Of a stretch of DNA of 64,000 bases, positions 1-8,284 are shown piece after piece (position 1 is the stretch's first letter; each line of letters opens with the position of its first letter). The position numbers and the translations under genes were made by a program. The notes under the pieces were generated by a model that was not told the origin of the DNA, did not search any database, and saw only the letters and a program-made list of their open reading frames with translations. Origin of the DNA: Bolinopsis microptera (taxonomy: Eukaryota; Ctenophora; Tentaculata; Lobata; Bolinopsidae); assembly GCF_026151205.1 (NCBI RefSeq), contig NC_087074.1:16627962-16691961 (forward strand), given 5' to 3'.

Positions 1-1
1 T

Positions 2-277
2 ATGAATGAACTTAATGACGGTTTTATGACGAGTATGTTACGGTCCTCTTGCTCAGCCATGTCACTGCTGCATGCCTCTTCTAGGTTTCGTTCCGCGCCC
101 GCTGGTCTTTCCCAGCCAGAGCCCACCAGTAGAGCTCCGCCTCCTCGCGCCTTGTCTCCGCATGCGTTGCGAACCGCGTCTCAACTGAGTGTACTTGTCT
201 TTCAGCATAGCAACTCCCCCACATACACTCCTCACAATCCCACTCACAGTGCACAGTGTGACAGATTAGGTAGTGAC
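2..277 (+). pseudogene. LINE ORF1, 5' part, cut off by the copia insertion
   Basis: This is an open frame of 92 codons from the ATG at position 2, running into the LTR at 278 and stopping two codons inside it. If the copia element and one copy of its 5-bp target duplication are removed, the frame continues without a shift into the long ORF at 5373-8234. The combined ORF1 would be 1,045 codons. The N-terminal part is rich in Ser, Pro, Arg and Ala and shows no recognised domain. The real start could lie upstream of the window. Confidence 0.75.
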
Positions 278-460
278 TGTTAAATCAGAGAAGCAATGAC
301 ACACGTTGATAAGTCAGGAAAGAAGTCAATAGATATACAAAGACCCCACGGCTAACAGAGACATCATATATATAACATACTCCTGAAATATAAGGAGTTA
401 ACTCACATTCAAATATAGATACAAACATATAAAATATAATAGGAGAATATCAAGTTCACA
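278..460 (-). repeat. copia 3' LTR
   Basis: This 183-bp copy matches the repeat at 5185-5367 base for base as far as I can read. It lies downstream of pol on the - strand, so it is the 3' LTR. It is AT-rich and unusually short for copia elements. Confidence 0.93.
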
Positions 461-482
461 ATCTCCCTAAACTTTCTCTCAA
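461..482 (-). other. copia polypurine tract
   Basis: Read on the - strand, this purine-rich stretch (GAGAGAAAG..AGGGAGAT) directly abuts the 3' LTR. That is where the plus-strand DNA primer of LTR elements lies. Confidence 0.6.
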
Positions 483-726
483 ATATTAAAAATGTTTAAA
501 TATTAAAAATCCCTAAAAACAACATACCCAAGTATCAAACTGGGCTACCTTTAAAACACAGATTCTGCCGTGGGTCAATTCAATCAAAACAATAGAATTA
601 TATCAAATAATTCATTCTCATTCATTCACACTTTTTATTTTAAAAGTTCAGTTCTAACTTTCATTATACATTACAGTTTAATAGTTCAATTCCAACGTTC
701 ATTACACATTACATCAATTACTGAGC

Positions 727-3510
727 TTACAATACAGAGTACTGTCTCAGTTCACTAGGAAGTGTCCCTTTTTCTAACACCTCACGCAACAAAGACGAAG
801 ATGCACCAGCCTTTGTCAAACAGTCTGCAAGCTGGAGATTTGTTGGAACCCACACATAACGTACTTCATTTCTGTTGAATCGTTGTCTTAGACAAGCCAT
901 GGGAATCCTCAACCCTTTGTCTTCAAGGGTGTTTGTTGTTTTCACAGCATCAAAGAGAGACTTGCAATCCGTTATACAGACTATAGGAACATCTATTTTC
1001 ACAATTTCATTCCACTGCGCTTTAATCAGCTCTGCAGACTCCAGGCCGTCAACTAATGCCCAACTTTCAGCAGCTAATGTGCTCTTACATACTTTCTTTA
1101 TCTTTCTACTCTGCCATGTAAGTGGACAGCACTGACCAGATCGGTCAACCATCAATACAAGATGCCCACCTTGTGAGGATCCATCAGCCAGGTTACCAAA
1201 GGAAGCATCACTGAATACAACCATTGTTGTGTGTTTAAGGTCAAGTGAAGGAAACCTGATTGACAGTGGGTTTTTCTGCATAAACACAATTGTCTTGTTC
1301 ACCAGTTTCAGATCTTTGATCGTTCCCGAAGCATAGGAGTTGGATGCAATGCATGTGCCATACGCAATATCTGGTCGTGACTGTGTTGCTGCCCAGAGCA
1401 GCTGTCCTGCTACTGATCGCAACTGACTTCTTTCTGCCTCATTGATTGGACATGCATTCAGTTTTACTTTGTTCTGGTCGATTTTGATTCTGCTCACTTG
1501 ATTTACATAACCCAGCTGTGATATTTTGATTGCCCTGTAACTTTGACTGAGATCGAGCCCAGTGTACGTAAAGGATGTATCGACTTCCATACTGAGCTTG
1601 TATTTCATTTTTAGGGCACCAATGACCTCTTTGATGAATATTTCCAGTCCTCCAAACATAAGATCATCAACATGGATCACTATGATCCCACACGGCTTAT
1701 CATTTCTCTGTAAAAAGAAAAATGATTCATCGTACACTGACACTGCTACACCAAGCTCTACTAGGGTATCTCTTAGTTCGACATACCACATTCTTGGACC
1801 ATCGACCAAGCCATAGATGCATTTGAGGAGTTTCCACAATTTTCCAGATACCTTAGCTTCATTTGGTGGTTTAATGTATACTGTTCTTGAGATATCTTTT
1901 CCCTGTAGAAAAGCAGCCTGTACATCAATGTGCTGCAGTTTCCAATGCTCTGCTTGCAAAAGAGTAATTGCCAATCTGATTGAGTCCCTACTGCATGTTG
2001 GGGAATCTGATCGTATTGCTTGATTTTTCTCCTGATAGCCTAGAGCAACTAACCGTGCCTTGTACACATTCGTGGTATTCTTTATCTTCTTTGTGATTAC
2101 CCACCTCACACCAATCGTTTTCTGACCTTCATCAGGAACTTCCTCATAGACTTTATTGGTACAAAACTTTTCAAGCTCTGCCTCCTTAGCATCAACAATT
2201 GCTTGTTCACATGAATCTGTAACGCTTGTAAACATAACTTCATGTTCCTGCTCCTCTTCTGTATCTTCGTGCCATTCCTCTGTTAACTCAAACCAGTCGA
2301 CACAATGAGTTTCTTCCTCCCCATCAAGCTGAATGTTCAGGCAGTTTTTGTATTTTCCTCCAGCCTTACCTGCTCTACTAAGGATGTAAGCCTTCTCCCA
2401 GACATCCTCTTCTCCCTCTTCAGGGTACTTGGGTTTGTACATCACAGAAGTTTTCGTCTTAGGGAGGTTTTTATTTCCATTACCATTAACACTGGCTGTG
2501 CTTACAGGAGCACTAGAAGGAGTATCTATTTCATCAGTTATTTGCGCCTGAGCCAATGGCAAACTGTCATTTTCATCCTGATTTCTTTCTTCTGTTCTTG
2601 TCATATTTTTCTCAAAGTCAGATAATTCATCATTGTTCGATTCTGAAGGAGCTTTGACACTGACGGGATCACTTTTGTCCTTCAAATTACCAGTTTCTTC
2701 TAATTCAGGGACATATGTTGGCTTAATGTGACAAGGATGTACCTTGATGATCTGAAATCCATGCTTTACAACAAACGTCTGACCATCCCGACCTATGACA
2801 ACACCTGGTCCATGCCAGGAGTCACTGTTGTTTCTTTTATAGAAAATCTTTTCCCCTGGATCGAGATGAACATCATTACATGTTCTGACCTGGCTTTTCA
2901 AAGCTCTCATGATCTTGGAACTATTCTCTGCTCTTATAAACCCCTCTCTGGCAATCCTCATTGCTCTTAGATGATTCTCTACAGTTTCACTACAGACACT
3001 ACTACTCGATTCCATTGCAGGAAGCTTACTGTCTATCACATTGGGGAAAGATGGATTTCTACCCATAACCAACTGCATGGGTGAATACCCACCCGTCATT
3101 TGTAAAGAGTTTTTAGCACTAAGTGCCCAGCTCAAAGCTGTTTTCCACGAACAATTCGAATCTTGCTTTGTCTTTATCATACTTTCAGCTAGAACTTGAT
3201 GATGGCGTTCAACCATACCATTGCTAAAAGGACTTTCAGCTGCCGATTGTTGTGATTCGATATTGAATCTCTCACACATTTCTACATATTCTGCATTAGA
3301 AAACTCCCCTCCATTATCGGCCATAAAACGGCGGGGAGGCCAGAACTGTGCTATCCACCCAGAACAGATTGCCTCTACAATTGTCTCTTTTCGTTTATTT
3401 GGAACCAACAATGCAACTGAATATCGTGTAGCACAGTCAATCATGTGCAGAAATGTTACCTCTCCCTGGACCGTTTTCAAGTCCATAGCTACACAATCAT
3501 TAAACACTGT
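727..3510 (-). CDS. copia pol: integrase, reverse transcriptase, RNase H
   Basis: This is the downstream half of the copia polyprotein, in the same frame as gag and separated from it only by the TGA at 3511-3513. The domains in order are an integrase core (D in AMDLK, D in ADNGGEF, E in NGMVERHH), a low-complexity acidic linker, reverse transcriptase (IYGLVDGPRMWY and the HVDD active-site motif in place of the common YVDD), and an RNase H that starts at FSDASFGN and has the ESWAL block. It ends at TAA/TAG-type termination 267 bp before the 3' LTR. It has no good start codon of its own, so expression would need read-through or a TGA-free sister copy. Confidence 0.9.
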   Translation of the reverse strand, partial: TVFNDCVAMDLKTVQGEVTFLHMIDCATRYSVALLVPNKRKETIVEAICSGWIAQFWPPRRFMADNGGEFSNAEYVEMCERFNIESQQSAAESPFSNGMVERHHQVLAESMIKTKQDSNCSWKTALSWALSAKNSLQMTGGYSPMQLVMGRNPSFPNVIDSKLPAMESSSSVCSETVENHLRAMRIAREGFIRAENSSKIMRALKSQVRTCNDVHLDPGEKIFYKRNNSDSWHGPGVVIGRDGQTFVVKHGFQIIKVHPCHIKPTYVPELEETGNLKDKSDPVSVKAPSESNNDELSDFEKNMTRTEERNQDENDSLPLAQAQITDEIDTPSSAPVSTASVNGNGNKNLPKTKTSVMYKPKYPEEGEEDVWEKAYILSRAGKAGGKYKNCLNIQLDGEEETHCVDWFELTEEWHEDTEEEQEHEVMFTSVTDSCEQAIVDAKEAELEKFCTNKVYEEVPDEGQKTIGVRWVITKKIKNTTNVYKARLVALGYQEKNQAIRSDSPTCSRDSIRLAITLLQAEHWKLQHIDVQAAFLQGKDISRTVYIKPPNEAKVSGKLWKLLKCIYGLVDGPRMWYVELRDTLVELGVAVSVYDESFFFLQRNDKPCGIIVIHVDDLMFGGLEIFIKEVIGALKMKYKLSMEVDTSFTYTGLDLSQSYRAIKISQLGYVNQVSRIKIDQNKVKLNACPINEAERSQLRSVAGQLLWAATQSRPDIAYGTCIASNSYASGTIKDLKLVNKTIVFMQKNPLSIRFPSLDLKHTTMVVFSDASFGNLADGSSQGGHLVLMVDRSGQCCPLTWQSRKIKKVCKSTLAAESWALVDGLESAELIKAQWNEIVKIDVPIVCITDCKSLFDAVKTTNTLEDKGLRIPMACLRQRFNRNEVRYVWVPTNLQLADCLTKAGASSSLLREVLEKGTLPSELRQYSVL

Positions 3511-5160
3511 TCATCGTGGGAGACCAACTACTGGTCTGGGCTTTGGCTTAGAGTATCTTTGACACACTTCACACTTTTGGCATACATCCTCTAGTACCTC
3601 AAGAAATAGTTTAGAGTCAAAACCTGCATTCTTTAGGAGGGTCTTTAGTTTGTACATCGGTGCATGGGCAAACTGTCTGTGGAGTTTAAGTGCCTTTTTC
3701 GCCATAAGCTTTTTGTTGTTCCCACCAAAAGTTTCATCTGTAACTGTGAGAAATACTTTCACACTGGAGTCCACAAGACTCCTCTTTTTGTTACAGATAG
3801 GCACACAATAGTGCCCAGATTTGCACTCCAAAAGGGGTATTTTCTCTCCATTGAACTCGAGAGTATCTTCAAGAAAGTTAAGGATTGCACCAACCTTTTT
3901 TAATGCAGGCTTGCTAAGCAGAAGAGGAATATCACATTTGACAACATTTGCCTCAATCAAGATTCTTTTGCTTCCGATTCTTCCAGGAATTTTAATGAGC
4001 TTATTTGACACAACTGACTTACCATCTCCAAACGTGAAAGGTGTATGGCAGCTAGTTGAAGACATCATGATCTCTCTCTCAGCATCATCAAGTGTTTCTA
4101 TGTACTGGCTGACCCAATTCTCGCCAACGACAGATTTTGTACAACCTGAATCGATAACTGCACAAGAAAGAGTCTCAAAAACTAGTGAATTCACTTCACT
4201 GTTTTGCTGGTAAAGCACAGACTCTGGATCAGCCACTGTAGTAAGCAATGTTATGTATGTACGTGACAATGAGTCATCTACTTCCATCTCAGCAGGTTGA
4301 CCTTGAACCAAGAAATTTCTCGATGTCCCTTGTTCAGATCTCCAATTTGGGTTTGGTGCTGCTTGATTAGTACACTCTCTTGAGTAGTGACCATTCTTCC
4401 CACAGTTGAAGCAATTGATCTGAGATCTGGGCCTCTTACCTCTCACATACGGATTCCCCTGATTTCTAAGAGTTCCCCTACTCCTCATGGGACCTCCTCT
4501 ATCTTGTCCTCTACTCCGTCTGTAACCATGGGAGGTAAAATTACATGACTCTTCTGGTTCAGTCTTGATACAAGACCCCGTCACTTGGTCAAGTCCTGAT
4601 CTGTTCACATGTACAGAAAAAATCTTTGATATCGTTGAGATCATTTCTGCATATGTAAACTCTTTAACCGTTGCCAGTGCAAGATCCACTTTTTCACTTG
4701 ACAGATTTGCACTGTTTAGAACTCTATATGCTAGTATTGCATCTGGCAGTTCCATCTTGTGTTTCCTCAGGTCTTCATACAACTTAGCGAATTCAGAAAT
4801 AAATGCCTGAAGATTCATACCCTCTTGACGTTCAAACTTTTCAAATCGACAATATGCTCGATATGCCATGTGAGATGAGTCCTCCTGGTATATACTGTCC
4901 AGGCGTTTTATAACTTTGTCCAACCCGTCATCAGCAGTTAAGACGTCTATTCCTAACGATCTCACATGGTTCTTCACCGGTCCCTCAGACAATTCCAAAA
5001 GGAATGCAGTTGCCCGACGCTTCTTTTCGTAGGATGTGAAAGTATTCCATAGGTCAATATCCAACCGCCAGTCTTCATAATTCTGACCTTCCTTGTATGC
5101 CGGTGGGGCCTTTTGTGGTCCAACAGCTTTCCTTTCTACCACCTTATCTTCACCTGTCAT
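3511..5160 (-). CDS. copia gag plus aspartic protease and GAG-pre-integrase
   Basis: The start is taken at the ATG at 5158-5160 (MTGEDK), because the open frame upstream of it lies in the primer site and LTR. The product has 549 residues. A helical capsid region comes first, then a basic stretch, a CCHC zinc knuckle (CFNCGKNGHYSREC), the aspartic protease active site DSGCTKSVV, and a GAG-pre-integrase zinc region (HRQFAH and CQKCEVC). The TGA stop falls between this zinc region and the integrase catalytic core. That is not a usual site for programmed recoding in copia elements, so I take it as a nonsense mutation. Confidence 0.9.
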   Translation of the reverse strand: MTGEDKVVERKAVGPQKAPPAYKEGQNYEDWRLDIDLWNTFTSYEKKRRATAFLLELSEGPVKNHVRSLGIDVLTADDGLDKVIKRLDSIYQEDSSHMAYRAYCRFEKFERQEGMNLQAFISEFAKLYEDLRKHKMELPDAILAYRVLNSANLSSEKVDLALATVKEFTYAEMISTISKIFSVHVNRSGLDQVTGSCIKTEPEESCNFTSHGYRRSRGQDRGGPMRSRGTLRNQGNPYVRGKRPRSQINCFNCGKNGHYSRECTNQAAPNPNWRSEQGTSRNFLVQGQPAEMEVDDSLSRTYITLLTTVADPESVLYQQNSEVNSLVFETLSCAVIDSGCTKSVVGENWVSQYIETLDDAEREIMMSSTSCHTPFTFGDGKSVVSNKLIKIPGRIGSKRILIEANVVKCDIPLLLSKPALKKVGAILNFLEDTLEFNGEKIPLLECKSGHYCVPICNKKRSLVDSSVKVFLTVTDETFGGNNKKLMAKKALKLHRQFAHAPMYKLKTLLKNAGFDSKLFLEVLEDVCQKCEVCQRYSKPKPRPVVGLPR

Positions 5161-5164
5161 TTTT

Positions 5165-5184
5165 GAACCGCTGCCTGCTACCAA
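5165..5184 (-). other. copia primer-binding site
   Basis: Directly after the 5' LTR on the - strand comes T-TGGTAGCAGG. The first nine bases, TGGTAGCAG, fit the complement of the 3' end of animal initiator tRNA-Met, the usual copia primer. The match weakens after that. Confidence 0.6.
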
Positions 5185-5367
5185 TGTTAAATCAGAGAAG
5201 CAATGACACACGTTGATAAGTCAGGAAAGAAGTCAATAGATATACAAAGACCCCACGGCTAACAGAGACATCATATATATAACATACTCCTGAAATATAA
5301 GGAGTTAACTCACATTCAAATATAGATACAAACATATAAAATATAATAGGAGAATATCAAGTTCACA
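5185..5367 (-). repeat. copia 5' LTR
   Basis: This is the partner of the repeat at 278-460. It abuts the primer-binding site, so it is the 5' LTR and should carry the element's promoter. I do not see an unambiguous TATA box assignment within its AT-rich sequence. Confidence 0.93.
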
Positions 5368-5372
5368 GTGAC
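5368..5372. other. target-site duplication of the copia element (GTGAC)
   Basis: The same five bases lie at 273-277, just before the other LTR. Removing one copy plus the element restores the LINE ORF1 frame, which confirms the borders. Confidence 0.9.
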
Positions 5373-8234
5373 CGGTCTTTGCGAGCTGGGGACTGGTTTC
5401 AGATAGCTGTAGTTGTCCTTCTGAGCCTCTGCTTCCTTGTTGCGACGCTCATAGCCGTTACTTTGCTGCTTTTACTTAGGGAACTCAGAAGCAGACCACT
5501 GGCCCCTACCGTTCCTGTTTACGTCAGTGAAGAAGTAGAAAACCAATGTCTTAGTTCTAGTAAAACCTCGTGTAAACAGATCTCTCAACCCGGTTGTTTT
5601 TCCAACTCAATTTTTGATTTCTCTGCTTTGAAACTTGGTAGTTTGTTTCCACCACCTTGGCTGACTAATGCAACAGTGATGATGGCGAACGGCTCTGGGA
5701 AAACAGACGAGGCTAAAGAATCAAGTGAAACAGAGGATAACGACACTGATATTACTGAAGTAAGTGCCACTGAAGGTCTCCTGAAGCCGACCAACAATGT
5801 GCTATCATCTTGCCAGGAAACTCCCGCCAAGAAGCTCAACAGACGTCTAAGTAACGTGAGCTGGGGTAACACTGAAACAAGTGATGATGCTGGATCTGAG
5901 TCAAGTCTTTCAGGTTCACAGACAAAGAGTGATACAAACAGGCGGAGCACAGTGTGGATCAGAGATGACGGTGAGATATTTCTTGACAAAGGGAAGTCCT
6001 GCAAGCTTGGTTACATAAGCGACTACATCAGTACTGAGAGCAATGCTAACCTTTGTGCAGAACTCACTGCTACTGTTGGGAAACTCTGTACACCAAGCAA
6101 CAAAGATAGGTACAAAATCGTCCTCAAACATGGTGTGGAGACCAAACTGACAGATGTTGATCTAAAAAAGGGGGCAAAGAAGCTTAAGAAGACCGCAACC
6201 CCTAAAATGTCTGAACTATCCGTAAACCTGGACGAACCGTCTGAACTTTGCTCTTTTGTCAAATGCCACCAGGATCGTATCAACAAAACGGTTGAGGACG
6301 TTTTTCAGTTGGATGTTAAGTTTGACAAGACCACTATTTATCGGATGAGTGACCCCTCACACAGTATTCCATACGGCAACACTAGCCAGGAAAACAGCAA
6401 TTTCTCTCCAGTAGTTGCAGTGTTGGCACTTGGTCTGAAGGATCCACGCCCCATGTACATCAAGACCCAAGCTGGGAGTCAAGTAACCCACAAAGCGGCC
6501 CTTATGTCTGGCACGTTGTGCGTACTCAGTGGCAAGACAGAGTTGAGATACAAACGCTCAATACCTAGAGGTTGGGGAAAAGTAGAAGAACAGTACTTCC
6601 TGATATTTGAACAGAAATGTCCAACAGAAACTGACAGCGCCCTCAAAGGTCCGCAGAAGAACCCTCAGTCAGACATCACCACGGAACAGGCTGAAGAAAT
6701 GAACTTCCCCCTCCTTAAGACTCCCCCCACTGTTGTTCGAATAACGTCTGTAGCAGACAACCTGGATTATGAAGCAGATGGAGGACTCCTGCTTGCATCA
6801 ACGATCAGTGCAGTTGTAGGGAAGATGGATGAGGGAACGGTAGATAAGGAGCTCATAAGAAGTCAAGTCTCAACTGCAGGATCTTTATCTGAAAAGCGGG
6901 CAAGACTTCAGAACAAAATGTGCATGTCAATCGGGGAACTCTCCATGTCAGCAGCCAATAACTCGATGTCTCACGGCATGAACTTCTCACGATGTGACTC
7001 CCCGAGGATCGAAGACGTGGAAATGAAAGATGACATTGCATCAGTGCGTAATGCTCAAAAATGTGTGGAGAACTCTCTAAAGCATGTTGTGGATTCCATC
7101 GTATCTGTCAAGGCGAATGTAGCAACTCTCCAGGAAGCGACCAAACAACAAACTCAAAAAGAAATCTCGCCTCACCCAACCAGCAACACCGATGTTTTGG
7201 ATGCGATAAGTGACTTGAAAAGTGCAGTGAGTGATTGCAACAACAGAATCAACAATCTGAGCAAGACAAATGTTTTTACACAAACGATAAAGGAGTGCAA
7301 TGGTAAAATTGATGACCTTGTGGAGAACATAAACGGCACAAAAGATGACCTTCAGTCAATGAGGAAGATTCTGAACGACCTTAGTCAAAATGGAGTAGAT
7401 ATCATGAAGAAATCGGTGGAAGACATGGGGAGCTACTACAATAGTGTCTTCTGCGATGAAACAAGGGAGCACATTAAAGACATCCACGCGTATGTAACAC
7501 ACCAAATGTGCGAGGTCGCAATTCAAACTGACCCTTTGATAAAAGAAATAGCAGCGTTAGGAGACCAACCGAACCTAGCCTCGCCTTCGCCCAAATTTGG
7601 TTTCCCCGATCCAATAAAGCCCTCCCTGAAAGTCTTGGTCGAAAGTGGGCAACCCATCAACGTTTGGCTTGTTACCGATTCAATTATGAGACACATTGAT
7701 GAGTCATGCTTGGAATTTAGGAAATATAGGTTGAATTTCAAAAGAATTGACTTTACATGTAGTGAATCACTGACCGGTGAATACATGATGGGGAGCAAAA
7801 TACCAACAGAGAAGCCTCAACTAATATATGTACATCTCGGCATCAATGATATACACAAAGGAGAGGACATTACCAAAATCATCGACAACTTCAAGATCTT
7901 TAATGAAATGCTAGAACTAGTATCTCCCACCACCAGACTGGTCATCTCTTGCCCCCTACTGAACGGAAACACCTACCAGAACCGACACGTCTTTTCCTTG
8001 AGGAGATCCCTGTCCTTATTGGTCAATCAGCAGCAAGACGAGGACCCTAAAACAAAAAGGATTTTCCTTCAGAGAAATGATAAGTTCTTCATTAACACTC
8101 AGTCCACTTCTAAGCAGAACTTGATGTACTTCCGCGATAATCTCCATCTATCAGAAAGAGGAATGCATGCAATCACCAACACCATGAGAGACACCCTCGA
8201 CAAGATCTTCAGGGAGTTTGAGCTTCCAGTCTAA
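5373..8234 (+). CDS. LINE ORF1, main part: membrane helix, AlkB-like fold, coiled coil, SGNH esterase
   Basis: This is 953 codons of ORF1 downstream of the copia insertion. Its frame joins 2-277. A strongly hydrophobic segment (from FQIAVVVLL to LLLLLREL, about nt 5398-5490) is followed by a Ser/Thr-rich acidic region. Nt 5940-6620 resemble an AlkB-like 2OG-Fe(II) dioxygenase fold (VVAVLALGLKD..., GTLCVLSGKTEL, YKRSIPRGW), but the usual HxD and distal His appear replaced (YGN and R). Nt 7050-7500 are helical, coiled-coil-like. The C-terminus (about 7660-8234) is an SGNH/GDSL esterase: VTDSIMRHI, GIND and DNLH carry the expected Ser, Asn and Asp/His. CR1-type ORF1 proteins often have such an esterase. 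The first in-frame start-like codon here is TTG, so this part alone is not a full gene. Confidence 0.8.
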   Translation, partial: RSLRAGDWFQIAVVVLLSLCFLVATLIAVTLLLLLRELRSRPLAPTVPVYVSEEVENQCLSSSKTSCKQISQPGCFSNSIFDFSALKLGSLFPPPWLTNATVMMANGSGKTDEAKESSETEDNDTDITEVSATEGLLKPTNNVLSSCQETPAKKLNRRLSNVSWGNTETSDDAGSESSLSGSQTKSDTNRRSTVWIRDDGEIFLDKGKSCKLGYISDYISTESNANLCAELTATVGKLCTPSNKDRYKIVLKHGVETKLTDVDLKKGAKKLKKTATPKMSELSVNLDEPSELCSFVKCHQDRINKTVEDVFQLDVKFDKTTIYRMSDPSHSIPYGNTSQENSNFSPVVAVLALGLKDPRPMYIKTQAGSQVTHKAALMSGTLCVLSGKTELRYKRSIPRGWGKVEEQYFLIFEQKCPTETDSALKGPQKNPQSDITTEQAEEMNFPLLKTPPTVVRITSVADNLDYEADGGLLLASTISAVVGKMDEGTVDKELIRSQVSTAGSLSEKRARLQNKMCMSIGELSMSAANNSMSHGMNFSRCDSPRIEDVEMKDDIASVRNAQKCVENSLKHVVDSIVSVKANVATLQEATKQQTQKEISPHPTSNTDVLDAISDLKSAVSDCNNRINNLSKTNVFTQTIKECNGKIDDLVENINGTKDDLQSMRKILNDLSQNGVDIMKKSVEDMGSYYNSVFCDETREHIKDIHAYVTHQMCEVAIQTDPLIKEIAALGDQPNLASPSPKFGFPDPIKPSLKVLVESGQPINVWLVTDSIMRHIDESCLEFRKYRLNFKRIDFTCSESLTGEYMMGSKIPTEKPQLIYVHLGINDIHKGEDITKIIDNFKIFNEMLELVSPTTRLVISCPLLNGNTYQNRHVFSLRRSLSLLVNQQQDEDPKTKRIFLQRNDKFFINTQSTSKQNLMYFRDNLHLSERGMHAITNTMRDTLDKIFREFELPV

Positions 8235-8284
8235 ATTTTAGTCTTCAAATCATGACCACCAACCCAACCTCTTGAAAAAATACT

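Larger units (their letters stand above)
278..5367 (-). mobile_element. Ty1/copia LTR retrotransposon, nearly intact
   Basis: This 5.09-kb element has 183-bp LTRs at 278-460 and 5185-5367 that I read as identical. Each starts TG and ends CA. The 5-bp host sequence GTGAC is duplicated at 273-277 and 5368-5372. On the - strand the order is 5' LTR, primer site, gag, protease, integrase, reverse transcriptase, RNase H, polypurine tract, 3' LTR. Integrase before reverse transcriptase defines the copia superfamily. Identical LTRs mean a recent insertion. One in-frame TGA splits the coding region at 3511-3513. Confidence 0.95.
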
